Notes under the pieces: generated by a model | Seen by the model: the letters and a program-made list of their open reading frames with translations, nothing else | Told to the model about the DNA's origin: nothing | Databases searched by the model: none | In this document: positions 43,748 through 52,398 of the stretch, piece after piece | Numbering within the stretch: position 1 is the first letter of the stretch | Layout: every line of letters begins with the position of its first letter | Program-made: the position numbers and the translations under genes | From: Humitalea sp050632385 | GTDB lineage: Bacteria; Pseudomonadota; Alphaproteobacteria; Acetobacterales; Acetobacteraceae | Length of the DNA stretch: 64,000 nt | Reading direction: 5' to 3' | NCBI RefSeq assembly: GCF_050632385.1 | Contig: NZ_CP192599.1 | Location: 310,001-374,000, forward strand

Positions 43748-45145
43748 ATGACGGCCCGCGTCCTCGTCGTCGATGACATCAACGCGAATGTGCGGCTGCT
43801 CGAAGCCAAGCTGAATGCGGAATATTACGAGGTCGCTACGGCAACCTCGGGGCCGGAGGCGCTGGCGCTCGCCACGTCCTGGGTGCCGGATGTCATCCTG
43901 CTGGATGTCATGATGCCGGGCATGGATGGCTATGAGGTCTGCCGGCGGCTGAAGGCCAATCCATCGACCGCGCATATGCCCGTCGTGATGATCACCGCCC
44001 TGGTGGACCCGGCCGAACGGGTGCGGGGGCTGGAGGCCGGGGCCGACGACTTCCTGTCCAAGCCGGTCGATGACGCGACGCTTTTCGCGCGGCTGCGCGC
44101 GCTGCTGCGGATGAAGCAGGTGCTGGATGCCTGGCGCCTGCGGGCGGAAACCGCGCGCGGGCTGGGCTTCGCCGAACCGCAGGGGCCGAATGAATCGGTG
44201 GACGGCGCCCGCGCCCTGATCCTGACCGAGGACCGCAACGAGGGCGAGGCGCTGCAGCGGGTGCTGGCGACCGATGGGCTGGACGTGCTGGTCACCGCCG
44301 ACCCCACCGATGCCATGGCCCGGCTGCATGATGGCAGCTTCGACCTGGCCGTGCTGTCGCTGTCGCTGGGGGGGGAGATGGAGGCGCTGCGCTTCGCCTC
44401 ACGCTTGCGGGCGCAGGCGGCGACGCGCGACCTGCCGATCGTGTTGCTGGCGGATTCCAGCCAGAAGCAGGCGGTGCTGCGTGGCTTCGACCTGGGCGCC
44501 AATGACAATGTGCTGCGTCCGGTGGATGCCAATGAACTGCGCGCCCGCGCCCGCAACCAAGTGCGGCGCAAGCGGTTCCAGGAACGGCTGCGCTCCGACC
44601 TGGACAGGTCGCTGGAGATGGCCGTGACCGACAGCCTGACCGGGTTGCGCAACCGCCGCTATGTGCAACGGCATATGGAGGGGCTGCTGCGTTCGGCCGG
44701 GGCGGGGGTGTTGTTGATGGACGTCGACCGCTTCAAGCGGGTCAACGACACCTATGGCCATCCCTTTGGCGACGTGGTGCTGAAGGAAGTGGCGCGCCGC
44801 CTGTCCGGGCAGTTGCGCGCCGTGGACGTCGTCGCGCGTTGGGGCGGGGAGGAATTCCTGATCGTCCTGGCCAGCCCGCCGGAGGAGGATTCGGCCGTCG
44901 TCGCCGAACGCCTGCGCGCCGCGATCGCGTGCGAACCCATGGGGGTCGGCGCCAACCTGCTGCCGATCACGATCAGCGTCGGCGTGGCGATGGCCGGGGC
45001 CGGATCGACGCCGGAAGCGCTGGTCGCCGCGGCCGATGCCGCGCTGTACCGGGCCAAGGAGAATGGCCGCAACCGGGTGGAAGTCTCGGTGCCGAGCGAT
45101 TGGGCGTCGGCGACGATCCGCGCCGCGAACCCCGCCACCCTGTAG
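43748..45145 (+). CDS. pleD: PleD-type response regulator with diguanylate cyclase domain
   Basis: It makes cyclic di-GMP when phosphorylated. Layout of the 465 aa: REC1 (about 4-120) with acidic pair Asp9/Asp10, phosphoacceptor Asp53 and Lys105; REC2 (about 155-275), in which the acceptor position is Ser204, so it is a dimerisation adaptor; GGDEF domain (about 290-450) with GGEEF at 366-370 and an intact inhibitory I-site R-A-V-D at 357-360. This is the Caulobacter PleD architecture. The pleD-rpmG neighbourhood is common in alphaproteobacteria. No divK precedes it here. Confidence 0.93.
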   Translation: MTARVLVVDDINANVRLLEAKLNAEYYEVATATSGPEALALATSWVPDVILLDVMMPGMDGYEVCRRLKANPSTAHMPVVMITALVDPAERVRGLEAGADDFLSKPVDDATLFARLRALLRMKQVLDAWRLRAETARGLGFAEPQGPNESVDGARALILTEDRNEGEALQRVLATDGLDVLVTADPTDAMARLHDGSFDLAVLSLSLGGEMEALRFASRLRAQAATRDLPIVLLADSSQKQAVLRGFDLGANDNVLRPVDANELRARARNQVRRKRFQERLRSDLDRSLEMAVTDSLTGLRNRRYVQRHMEGLLRSAGAGVLLMDVDRFKRVNDTYGHPFGDVVLKEVARRLSGQLRAVDVVARWGGEEFLIVLASPPEEDSAVVAERLRAAIACEPMGVGANLLPITISVGVAMAGAGSTPEALVAAADAALYRAKENGRNRVEVSVPSDWASATIRAANPATL

Positions 45146-45151
45146 TGCTGG

Positions 45152-45174
45152 GGCGCTGCCGCGACGGCAGCGCC
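45152..45174 (+). terminator. Terminator hairpin of pleD
   Basis: GGCGCTGCCG and CGGCAGCGCC pair perfectly over 10 bp around the loop CGA, starting 6 nt after the pleD stop. No U-run follows, as is usual in such GC-rich genomes. It can also serve the opposing rpmG transcript. Confidence 0.55.
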
Positions 45175-45175
45175 G

Positions 45176-45209
45176 GTAACCCCGCCGCCGGAAGGCGGCC
45201 GAGGGTTAC
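45176..45209 (-). terminator. Hairpin containing the rpmG stop codon
   Basis: GTAACCC (45176-45182) pairs with GGGTTAC (45203-45209), and inside it GCCGCC with GGCGGC around the loop GGAA. The stop codon of rpmG (45206-45208) lies in the outer stem, so termination of translation and folding of the 3' end must interfere. It probably ends rpmG transcripts. Confidence 0.5.
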
Positions 45210-45373
45210 TTGATCTTGGATTCCTTGAACGCGACGTGCTTGCGGGCGACGGGGTCGTACTTCCGCATTTCCATCTTGCCGGTCATGTTCCGGGTGTTCT
45301 TCTTGGTCACGTAGAAGTAGCCGGTGTCGGCCGTGCTCACGAGCTTGATCAGGATGGTATTCGACTTGGCCAT
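45206..45373 (-). CDS. rpmG: Large ribosomal subunit protein bL33
   Basis: A basic 55-residue ribosomal protein: MAKSNTILIKLVSTADTG..., then FYVTKKNTRN, KMEMRKYDPVARKHVAFKE and the end SKIK. All features of bL33 are present, in the version without the two CxxC zinc pairs. GGAAG stands before the ATG. It is single, between pleD (convergent) and the S41 protease gene (same strand, 189 nt upstream), with its own promoter candidate. Confidence 0.96.
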   Translation of the reverse strand: MAKSNTILIKLVSTADTGYFYVTKKNTRNMTGKMEMRKYDPVARKHVAFKESKIK

Positions 45374-45420
45374 GGTCCGGCTTCCGGTTATCCGCGCGGC
45401 AGGCCGCGCACGAGTGATCG

Positions 45421-45439
45421 CATCACCAGGGTGGTGATG
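45421..45439 (-). other. Perfect 8-bp hairpin in the rpmG leader
   Basis: CATCACCA and TGGTGATG pair completely around GGG. It lies about 48 nt upstream of rpmG and just downstream of a promoter candidate, so it would be in the 5' leader. It may be a ribosomal-protein-type control element, the terminator of the upstream operon, or a protein site. Confidence 0.4.
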
Positions 45440-45451
45440 ACTGCGGGCCGC

Positions 45452-45479
45452 AACCTAGCGGCGCCGCGCCAGGGGTCAA
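45452..45479 (-). promoter_or_regulatory. Sigma-70-like promoter candidate for rpmG
   Basis: On the - strand TTGACC (45479-45474) and TAGGTT (45457-45452) stand 16 nt apart. The -35 is near consensus, the -10 fair for an alphaproteobacterial housekeeping promoter. A start near 45445 would give a leader of about 70 nt with the hairpin at 45421-45439. Confidence 0.4.
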
Positions 45480-45562
45480 CCGGCAAATTCATCGTTTAGA
45501 GCGTGATGCCCGTAGGCGCGCATGCGCCGCCGACCGCATCCCGAACCAAATGTCCACTGATC

Positions 45563-47089
45563 CTAGCGCCGTGTGGCCGCACGAAACGCGTCCGGATTGG
45601 CGATCAGGGCGGTCGCGGCCCCCACGTCACCGGCCCGTCCCTCGGCCGGCGGGCAGGCGGCGCGCAGCGCCTGGGCCTGTGTGGCCGGCACCGGATCGCG
45701 CGCCTGGCGTTGCCGCGCCAGCACAGCCGCCATGGGTGCGACCCCGGTGGCCAGGGTTGCAAGCTGCGTCGCCTGTACCTCTTCGCCCAGCGAGGTGCAC
45801 AGCCCCGGAATGACGCCGATGCCCTGGATGGGCCAGCCGGAGGGCGCCAGGATCCGCGACCAGGACAGCGACATCTCCGCACCGTTCGGCAACGGCACCA
45901 GAAGCTGGATCAGCCCCTTGCCCATGGTGGTGCTGCCGACGATCGCCGCCCGTCCGCGGTCGCCCAGGGCAGCGGCCACCACCTCGGCCGCCGAGGCGCT
46001 GCGCCCGTCCACCAGCACCACCACCGGCTTGCCATCGGCCAGGTCGATGCGGTCGGACGGCCAGGCGCGCACGGCCTCCGGGTGGCGCCCGGCGGTGCGG
46101 GCGACCACCCCGCCATCCAGGAAGGCATCGGCCATCGCCACGGCCTGGGTCAGCACCCCGCCGCGATTGCCGCGCAAATCCAGCACGACGCCGATGGGGG
46201 GCGTGGCGCGGCCAAAGGCCTCGCGCAGCGCATTGGCCACCTGTTCGCCGCTGGCCGCGGAAAACGCCGCCACGCGCAGCCACAGCACGCCGTCGCGCCA
46301 TTCCACGCGCACGGTTTCGGGTGGCACCGGGCGGCGGACCAGCAGCACGCTGCGCCGCCGCCCGGCCCGCATCACGGTCAATTCGGTCGAGGTCCCGGCC
46401 GGCCCCTCCAGCAGTGCCGCCGCGGCACCCAGGTCGCGGGTCGAGACGGCCACGCCATCGATCGACAGCACGCGGTCGCCGTCGCGCAACCCGGCCTCGG
46501 CGGCGGGGCCGCCGACCGCCAGGGCCGTCAGCACCACCTGGTTGCCCCGCCCGGCCGCCAGTCGCAGCCCCAGCCCCGCCTGGCCGACGCGGCGGTCGCG
46601 CGCGCGCTGCGCCTCATCGGCTGGCCAGTAGCGGCTGTAGGGGTCCATGTGGTTGAACAATTCATCGAAGCCGCTGGCCAGCATGCGGTCGCTGCCGGCC
46701 CGGCGCAGCGGCAGCGACGCGTTCCAGCCCGCCTGGTCCAGCGCCGCCAGCGCCTCGGCCAGCCGCGCGGCCGTGGCGGCCGGGGGCAGGCCGGGGGGCG
46801 GCAGGGGGCGCGTCGCCAGCACCTGGCCATTGGCCAGCAGCCGCAGCCCCGCTTCCTGCCGGTCGGCGGTCAGCACAGGGTCCAGCACGGACAGGCCGCG
46901 CAGGGTCCATAGCCCGATGTCGCCGACGCTGGCGGCCTCAACATGGCGTTCCAGGATGGCGGTCAGGGCGGTCGTCCAGACCGCCTCGATCATCGCGCGG
47001 GGGTAACCGCCGGCATCCTGTGCGCGGGCCGGCGGCGGTCCGGCCAGCAGCAGGACCAGCCATAGCAGGACGGGTAGAAGGCGGATCAG
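45563..47089 (-). CDS. S41-family C-terminal processing protease, non-standard start
   Basis: A periplasmic tail-specific protease of about 508 aa. A signal peptide (IRLLPVLLWLVLLLAGPPP, then ARA) is followed by a helical part, a PDZ domain (about 195-270, GLRDGDRVLSIDGV) and the protease core with Ser in DGRSASAAEVVAAAL and Lys in GSTTMGKGLIQ. No ATG, GTG or TTG lies in frame before the signal; the frame is open back into rnr. The likely start is the CTG whose last two bases open the rnr stop (CTGA), or the adjoining ATC. The first in-frame ATG (46993) would lose the signal. Confidence 0.82.
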   Translation of the reverse strand: MIRLLPVLLWLVLLLAGPPPARAQDAGGYPRAMIEAVWTTALTAILERHVEAASVGDIGLWTLRGLSVLDPVLTADRQEAGLRLLANGQVLATRPLPPPGLPPAATAARLAEALAALDQAGWNASLPLRRAGSDRMLASGFDELFNHMDPYSRYWPADEAQRARDRRVGQAGLGLRLAAGRGNQVVLTALAVGGPAAEAGLRDGDRVLSIDGVAVSTRDLGAAAALLEGPAGTSTELTVMRAGRRRSVLLVRRPVPPETVRVEWRDGVLWLRVAAFSAASGEQVANALREAFGRATPPIGVVLDLRGNRGGVLTQAVAMADAFLDGGVVARTAGRHPEAVRAWPSDRIDLADGKPVVVLVDGRSASAAEVVAAALGDRGRAAIVGSTTMGKGLIQLLVPLPNGAEMSLSWSRILAPSGWPIQGIGVIPGLCTSLGEEVQATQLATLATGVAPMAAVLARQRQARDPVPATQAQALRAACPPAEGRAGDVGAATALIANPDAFRAATRR

Positions 47090-49596
47090 CGCCGTTTCGG
47101 GCGACCCCGACCACCTCGCGTGGCGCCCTTGGGAGCCGCGGCCCGCGGATCGCCCTGCATCAGCCGGAATTGCAGGCTGCCGGTGCGGGCATCGGCCGTC
47201 ACCAGTTGCGCCTCCACGGCGTCCCCAAGCGTGAAGACCAGGCGCGTTCTGGCGCCGATCAGGCGGTGGGCGGCGTCTTCGTGCAGCCATCGGTCGTCAG
47301 GTAAACTCGTCAGGGGCACGAGTCCGCTCGCGCCGTTCGATTGGATGGTGACGAAGAGGCCGAAGCCCGTCACCCCGCTGATTCGCACATCAAATGTCTC
47401 ACCGATACGTGACGCCATGAAGGCGGCCAGATAACGGTCCACCGCATCGCGTTCGGCCAATGCGGCACGGCGTTCGGTCGCGGTGATGTGTTCGGTGGTG
47501 TCGGGCAGGCGGGCCGCATCCTCGGGCGGCAAGCCGTCCGAACCGAGTGCGAGGCCGGTCACCAGGGCACGATGCACGCAAAGATCGGCGTAGCGGCGAA
47601 TCGGGCTGGTGAAATGCGCGTAGCGCGACAGCGCCAGGCCGAAATGCCCGATGTTCTCCGGCGCATAGGCGGCCTGGGACTGGCCGCGCAGAACGGCCTC
47701 GTTCACCACCCGCTCCTCCGGCTTGCCGGCGACTTTGGCCAGGACGTGCGAAAAATCGCGCGGATGCAGGACGTTGGAAGGGGGTAGCCGCAGGTCCAGC
47801 GTGCCGAGGAACAGGCGCAGCGCCTCCAGCTTAACATCCGATGGGCGGTCGTGGATGCGATAGACGCAGGGTTGGTGCAGGCGTTCCAATTCCTCGGCCG
47901 CGCAGACATTGGCGAGGACCATGAATTCCTCGATCAGCTTGTGGCTGTCGCGGCGCGGGCGGGGCACGACGTCGGCGACATTGCCCGCATCGTCGAGCAG
48001 GACCTTCCGCTCGGGGATGTCGAGTTCCAAGGTCCCGCGTTTTTGCCGCGCTTCCAGCAACGAGCGGAAGGCGCCGTAGAGGTGCGGGCGCGTGCCGCCG
48101 GGCAGGTCCTCGCCCGCGTCCTCCGCATCCTGCACCTGGTCATAGGTCAGGCGCGCGGCGCTGCGCATCAGCCCGCGGCCAAAGCGGTGGCGATGCTTCT
48201 TGCCATCGGCGCCGATCCGCATTTCGACGAAGAGGCAGCCGCGTTCCTCATGCGGCTTCAGGCTGCACCAGCCGTTCGACAGCGCTTCCGGCAGCATCGG
48301 CACGACGCGGTCCGGGAAGTAGACGCTGTTGCCGCGCGTCCAGGCTTCCTGGTCCAGCGGTGAGCCTGGTTGGACGTAATGCGCGACATCGGCGATGGCG
48401 ACGATCAAGCGCCAGCCGGCCCCATCTGGTTCGGCAAAAACCGCGTCGTCGAAGTCGCGCGCGTCCTCGCCGTCGATGGTGATCAGCGGCACGCCCCGCA
48501 GATCCTCGCGGCTGCCGAGCGGCACGGCCTTGGCGCGTTCCGCCTCGGCCACCGTTTCGGCTGGGAAGACGTCGGGGATGCCGTGCATGTGGACGCAGAG
48601 CAGGCTGATCGACCCGGCTTCACCCATCGGCCCCAGGCGTTCCACGATCTTTGCCGCGCGGGGGCCGAGGACCGAGGAGGGCATGGGCTCGGCCAGGACC
48701 AACTCGTCCGGGCGTGCGCCCATGCGGTGTTCGTCGTCCACGTGCCATTCGGCCTTGTGCCGGCGGTCGCTGGGCTGGATGCGGCGGCCGTCGAAGACGC
48801 CGAGCACGCGCTGCGGCGCGCGCGTGGCGATGCGCTTGAAGGTGCGGCCTTCATACTTGTCGCCACCCAGCCAGCGCAGTTTCGCCAGCACCTTTTCACC
48901 GGGGCCGAGCGCGGGCTGACCAGCCGCCTCGGGCCGCATGAAAATGATCGGTGGGCGGCTGCCTGGCGGGTGGCCGACGGGCTTGGCGATGGTTTCGCCA
49001 TCGGCGTCGCTGCCGGTGACCTCCACCACGGTCATTTCCGGCAGGCGGCCAGGGGCCAGGGGGGCGGATTGCGGGACGGCTTCCGGCGCGCGGCGCACGA
49101 CGGGGTCCGGTGCGCGGCGCGCGGGGGCGGGCGGCGGCACGGCGGCGATGCCGCGGCGGCCGGCGGGGATGGCGGTGCCGTCGGTCTTCAGCCCCAGCAT
49201 CAGGTCGCGCAAGGCAGGACGCTGGTCGGCGTTCAGCCCGAAGTGGCGGGCGATGGTGCTCTTGTCCACGCGCCCGGTGCGGCTGGCGAGGAAGGCGCGC
49301 AGTTCCGCGCGGCTCGGCAACGGATTGCTGCCGTCCTCCTGGCGGGCGCGGCGCGCGGGGCGTTCGGCCAGGGGCTCGGGCGGGCCTTCGGCCGGAAGTT
49401 CCAGCGCGCCCAGGCGGCGGCGGGGCTTTTCGACTGGCTTTTTCGGGCGTCGGACCGGGGCGGTTTCCGCCTCGGCCTCTGGTGGTGGAGGGGCCTCCTT
49501 CGCGGCCACGGGCGTGCGGTGACGCCAGGCCTTGATGGCGGATTTGGCGCCCTTGGGCTTTGGCGCACCGCCGCCAGTTGGGGGACGGCGCGCCAT
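47086..49596 (-). CDS. rnr: Ribonuclease R (3'-5' exoribonuclease)
   Basis: It degrades structured RNA. The 836-aa protein has a basic N-terminal extension (about 90 residues), a winged-helix part near 93-135 (LRAFLASRTGRVDKS), cold-shock domains, the catalytic RNB domain with IDGEDARDFDDAV near 372-384 (Asp ligands for Mg2+) and a C-terminal S1 domain near 720-800 (FDVRISGVTGFGLFV). It ends in a short Arg/Gly-rich tail. It follows topA by 1 nt and overlaps the S41 protease start, so translation is coupled. Confidence 0.95.
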   Translation of the reverse strand: MARRPPTGGGAPKPKGAKSAIKAWRHRTPVAAKEAPPPPEAEAETAPVRRPKKPVEKPRRRLGALELPAEGPPEPLAERPARRARQEDGSNPLPSRAELRAFLASRTGRVDKSTIARHFGLNADQRPALRDLMLGLKTDGTAIPAGRRGIAAVPPPAPARRAPDPVVRRAPEAVPQSAPLAPGRLPEMTVVEVTGSDADGETIAKPVGHPPGSRPPIIFMRPEAAGQPALGPGEKVLAKLRWLGGDKYEGRTFKRIATRAPQRVLGVFDGRRIQPSDRRHKAEWHVDDEHRMGARPDELVLAEPMPSSVLGPRAAKIVERLGPMGEAGSISLLCVHMHGIPDVFPAETVAEAERAKAVPLGSREDLRGVPLITIDGEDARDFDDAVFAEPDGAGWRLIVAIADVAHYVQPGSPLDQEAWTRGNSVYFPDRVVPMLPEALSNGWCSLKPHEERGCLFVEMRIGADGKKHRHRFGRGLMRSAARLTYDQVQDAEDAGEDLPGGTRPHLYGAFRSLLEARQKRGTLELDIPERKVLLDDAGNVADVVPRPRRDSHKLIEEFMVLANVCAAEELERLHQPCVYRIHDRPSDVKLEALRLFLGTLDLRLPPSNVLHPRDFSHVLAKVAGKPEERVVNEAVLRGQSQAAYAPENIGHFGLALSRYAHFTSPIRRYADLCVHRALVTGLALGSDGLPPEDAARLPDTTEHITATERRAALAERDAVDRYLAAFMASRIGETFDVRISGVTGFGLFVTIQSNGASGLVPLTSLPDDRWLHEDAAHRLIGARTRLVFTLGDAVEAQLVTADARTGSLQFRLMQGDPRAAAPKGATRGGRGRPKRR

Positions 49597-49597
49597 C

Positions 49598-52342
49598 TCA
49601 GACTGCCTTGCCGGGCACGGGCGGCTTCTTTGCGGGCGCTTTTTTCGCTGCGGGCTTCTTGGCCGGGGCCTTCTTCGCCGCAGGCTTCTTCACGGCCGCC
49701 TTCTTCACGGCCGGTGCCTTGGCGGTTTTCGGCGCGGCTTCGGCCTTGGGGGCCGCCGCCTTCTTCGCCGGTGCGCGGCCCTTGGCCTTGGCGCCCTTCT
49801 TCGGCGCCAAGACCTTGCCCTTTTCGACCAGCAGGGTCAGCGCCTCATCCAGCGTGATGCTCTCCATCTCCACCCCGCGCGGCAGGTTCGCGACCGTGCT
49901 GCCGTGCTGGACATAGGGGCCAAAACGCCCCTTACGGACATCGACGCTGACGGCGTCCTTCGGGTGCAGGCCCAGCGGCCGGATTTTCGCCCGCCCCTTG
50001 GCCAACAGCTCCATGGCGCGGTTCATCCCCAGCGCCAGGACGTCGTCGCCGGCCTCCAGCGACTGGAAGATGCTGCCGGCACGGATATAGGGGCCGAAGC
50101 GGCCGACGCCGGCGCTGATCTCTTCCTTGGTTTCCGGATCGACGCCGATCAGCCGCGGCAGCGACAGCAGCGCCAGCGCCCGTTCCAGATCGACCGTGTC
50201 CGGGTCCATCCCCTTGGTCAGGCTGGATCGCCGGGGTTTTGTGGGCTTGCCCTTTTCGTCGGTGCCGCCTTCGCCCAGTTGCACATAGAGTCCATAGGGG
50301 CCACGCCGCAGCGTGACCTCCAGCCCGGATGTCACGTCCGTCCCCAAGACCTTGAAGCCGCCCGACGCATCCTCGCCTTCGGCCCCCGGCACCGCCAGCG
50401 GCCGCGTGTAGCGGCATTCCGGATAGGCGGAACAGCCGATGAAGGCCCCGGTCCGGCCCAGCCGCAGCCCCAGCCGGCCCTTCTGGCAATTCGGGCAGAG
50501 CCGCGGATCGCCGCCCTCGGCCTTCTGGGGAAAGAAATGCGGCCCCAGGGCTTCGTCCAGCACGTCGATGACGTCGCTGATCTTCAGGTCCTTCGTCTCC
50601 GCCACGGCGGCGGAAAAATCATCCCAGAAGGCGCGCATCACCGCGCGCCAATCGGCCCGGCCGTCGCTGATGGTGTCGAGCTGTTCTTCCAGCGCGGCGG
50701 TAAAATTGGTGTCCACGTAGCGTTCGAAGAAGGACACCAGGAACTGCGTCACCAGCCGCCCGCGGTCCTGCGGCACGAAGCGTTTCGCATCCAGGGTCAC
50801 GTAGTCGCGGTCCTGCAAGACCTGCAGGATGGAGGCATAGGTGGAGGGGCGGCCGATGCCGAGTTCCTCCATTTTCTTCACCAGCGAGGCTTCCGAAAAG
50901 CGCGGCGGCGGCTGGGTGAAATGCTGGTCGGCCGAAACGCCGGTGCCGGGCTTGCCTGCCGCGCTGGCGTCGGTCAGCCGCAGCGGATCCTTGGCGTTCA
51001 TCGGCGGCAGCATGCGGTTTTCGTCGTCCGCCGACTTGTCCGAATCATCCGTATCTTCGCGATACAGTTTCAGGAACCCGTCGAAGGCAATGACGCTGCC
51101 GGTGGCGCGCAGGGTGGCGCGGCCCTTGGCATCGGCTATCTCGACCGCCGTCTGGTCGATTTCGGCCGATGCCATCTGCGAGGCGACCGCGCGCTTCCAC
51201 ACCAGCTCATACAAGCGGCGCTGGTCGTCGTTCAGGTAGCCGGCGACGGAGTCCGGCGTGCGCTCCACATCGGTCGGGCGGATCGCCTCATGCGCTTCCT
51301 GCGCGTTCTTCGCCTTGGTGGTGTATTCGCGCGGCTGGGCCGGCATGTAGTCGGGCCCAAAATCGGATTTGACGTGGTCGCGGATGGCCATGATCGCCTC
51401 CCGCCCCATCTGCACGCCATCGGTTCGCATATAGGTGATCAGGCCGACGGTCTCACCGCCGATCGCCACACCTTCATAGAGCCCCTGCGCGACCCGCATC
51501 GTGCGCTGCGCGCCAAAGCCCAGCTTGCGGCTGGCTTCCTGCTGGATGGTGCTGGTGGTGAAGGGCGGCGGCGGGTTGCGGCGGGTGCGCTTCTTTTCGA
51601 CCGCGCCGACGCTGAAATTGCCAGCCTCGACCGCGGCCTTAGCCGCCAGGGCCTTTTTCTCGTCGTTCAGGTCGAACTGGTCGAGTTTCTTGCCATCCAG
51701 ATGCGTCAGCCGCGCCGTGAAGGGCGCGCCGGGCGGGGTCAGGAACTTGGCCTCCACCGTCCAGTATTCGCGCGGCTTGAACACCTCGATCTCGGCTTCG
51801 CGTTCGCAGATCAGCCGCAGGGCGACGGATTGGACGCGACCGGCGCTCTTGCTGCCAGGCAGCTTGCGCCACAGCACCGGGGAGAGGGTGAAGCCCACCA
51901 GGTAGTCCAGCGCCCGCCGCGCCAGGTAGGCGTCGATCAGCGGCGTATCCAGCTTGCGCGGATGGGCCACGGCGTATTGCACGGCGCGCTTGGTGATTTC
52001 GTTGAAGGTGATGCGGTGGACCTTCAGTCCCTTCAGGGCGCCCTTGCGGGCCAGCATGTCCTGGACGTGCCAGGAAATCGCCTCGCCTTCCCGGTCAGGG
52101 TCGGTTGCGAGGTACAATGTGTCGGCGCCTTTCAGCGCGGCCGCGATGGCGCGGACCTGCTTGTCGCCGCGCTCATCCGCCTCCCAGTCCATCGCAAAAT
52201 CCTGGTCCGGGCGGACGCTGCCGTCCTTGGAGGGCAGGTCGCGCACATGGCCGAAGGAGGCCAGCACGCGGAAGCCGCTGCCGAGATACTTCTCGATGGT
52301 TTTCGCCTTGGCGGGGCTTTCGACGACGAGGACGGCGGTCAT
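49598..52342 (-). CDS. topA: DNA topoisomerase I
   Basis: It relaxes negatively supercoiled DNA. In 914 aa: TOPRIM domain with VVESPAKAKTIEKYLG at 7-21 and DPDREGE at 81-87, catalytic Tyr304 in GLITYMRTDG, one zinc finger (CPNC ... CSAYPEC near 605-640), two or three topoisomerase C-terminal repeats (FGPYI, FGPYVQHG) and a very Lys/Ala/Pro-rich tail of about 70 residues with repeats of KKPAAKKAPAK. Such tails resemble histone H1 and aid DNA binding. Part of the core - strand operon. Confidence 0.96.
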   Translation of the reverse strand: MTAVLVVESPAKAKTIEKYLGSGFRVLASFGHVRDLPSKDGSVRPDQDFAMDWEADERGDKQVRAIAAALKGADTLYLATDPDREGEAISWHVQDMLARKGALKGLKVHRITFNEITKRAVQYAVAHPRKLDTPLIDAYLARRALDYLVGFTLSPVLWRKLPGSKSAGRVQSVALRLICEREAEIEVFKPREYWTVEAKFLTPPGAPFTARLTHLDGKKLDQFDLNDEKKALAAKAAVEAGNFSVGAVEKKRTRRNPPPPFTTSTIQQEASRKLGFGAQRTMRVAQGLYEGVAIGGETVGLITYMRTDGVQMGREAIMAIRDHVKSDFGPDYMPAQPREYTTKAKNAQEAHEAIRPTDVERTPDSVAGYLNDDQRRLYELVWKRAVASQMASAEIDQTAVEIADAKGRATLRATGSVIAFDGFLKLYREDTDDSDKSADDENRMLPPMNAKDPLRLTDASAAGKPGTGVSADQHFTQPPPRFSEASLVKKMEELGIGRPSTYASILQVLQDRDYVTLDAKRFVPQDRGRLVTQFLVSFFERYVDTNFTAALEEQLDTISDGRADWRAVMRAFWDDFSAAVAETKDLKISDVIDVLDEALGPHFFPQKAEGGDPRLCPNCQKGRLGLRLGRTGAFIGCSAYPECRYTRPLAVPGAEGEDASGGFKVLGTDVTSGLEVTLRRGPYGLYVQLGEGGTDEKGKPTKPRRSSLTKGMDPDTVDLERALALLSLPRLIGVDPETKEEISAGVGRFGPYIRAGSIFQSLEAGDDVLALGMNRAMELLAKGRAKIRPLGLHPKDAVSVDVRKGRFGPYVQHGSTVANLPRGVEMESITLDEALTLLVEKGKVLAPKKGAKAKGRAPAKKAAAPKAEAAPKTAKAPAVKKAAVKKPAAKKAPAKKPAAKKAPAKKPPVPGKAV

Positions 52343-52398
52343 TTTGGGTGGTCTGATCCTTTTGATGTCAGGCCGATCGCCGATGGCGGACGGGTGCC

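Noticed and set aside
45563..46993. S41 protease as a pseudogene because it lacks a standard start
   Set aside because: The whole frame, signal peptide, PDZ and Ser/Lys dyad are intact, so an unusual start is more likely than decay.
49625..49790. Tandem DNA repeats resembling a CRISPR or VNTR at the end of topA
   Set aside because: They are codons of a Lys/Ala/Pro-rich protein tail in frame with topA; there are no spacers of constant length.
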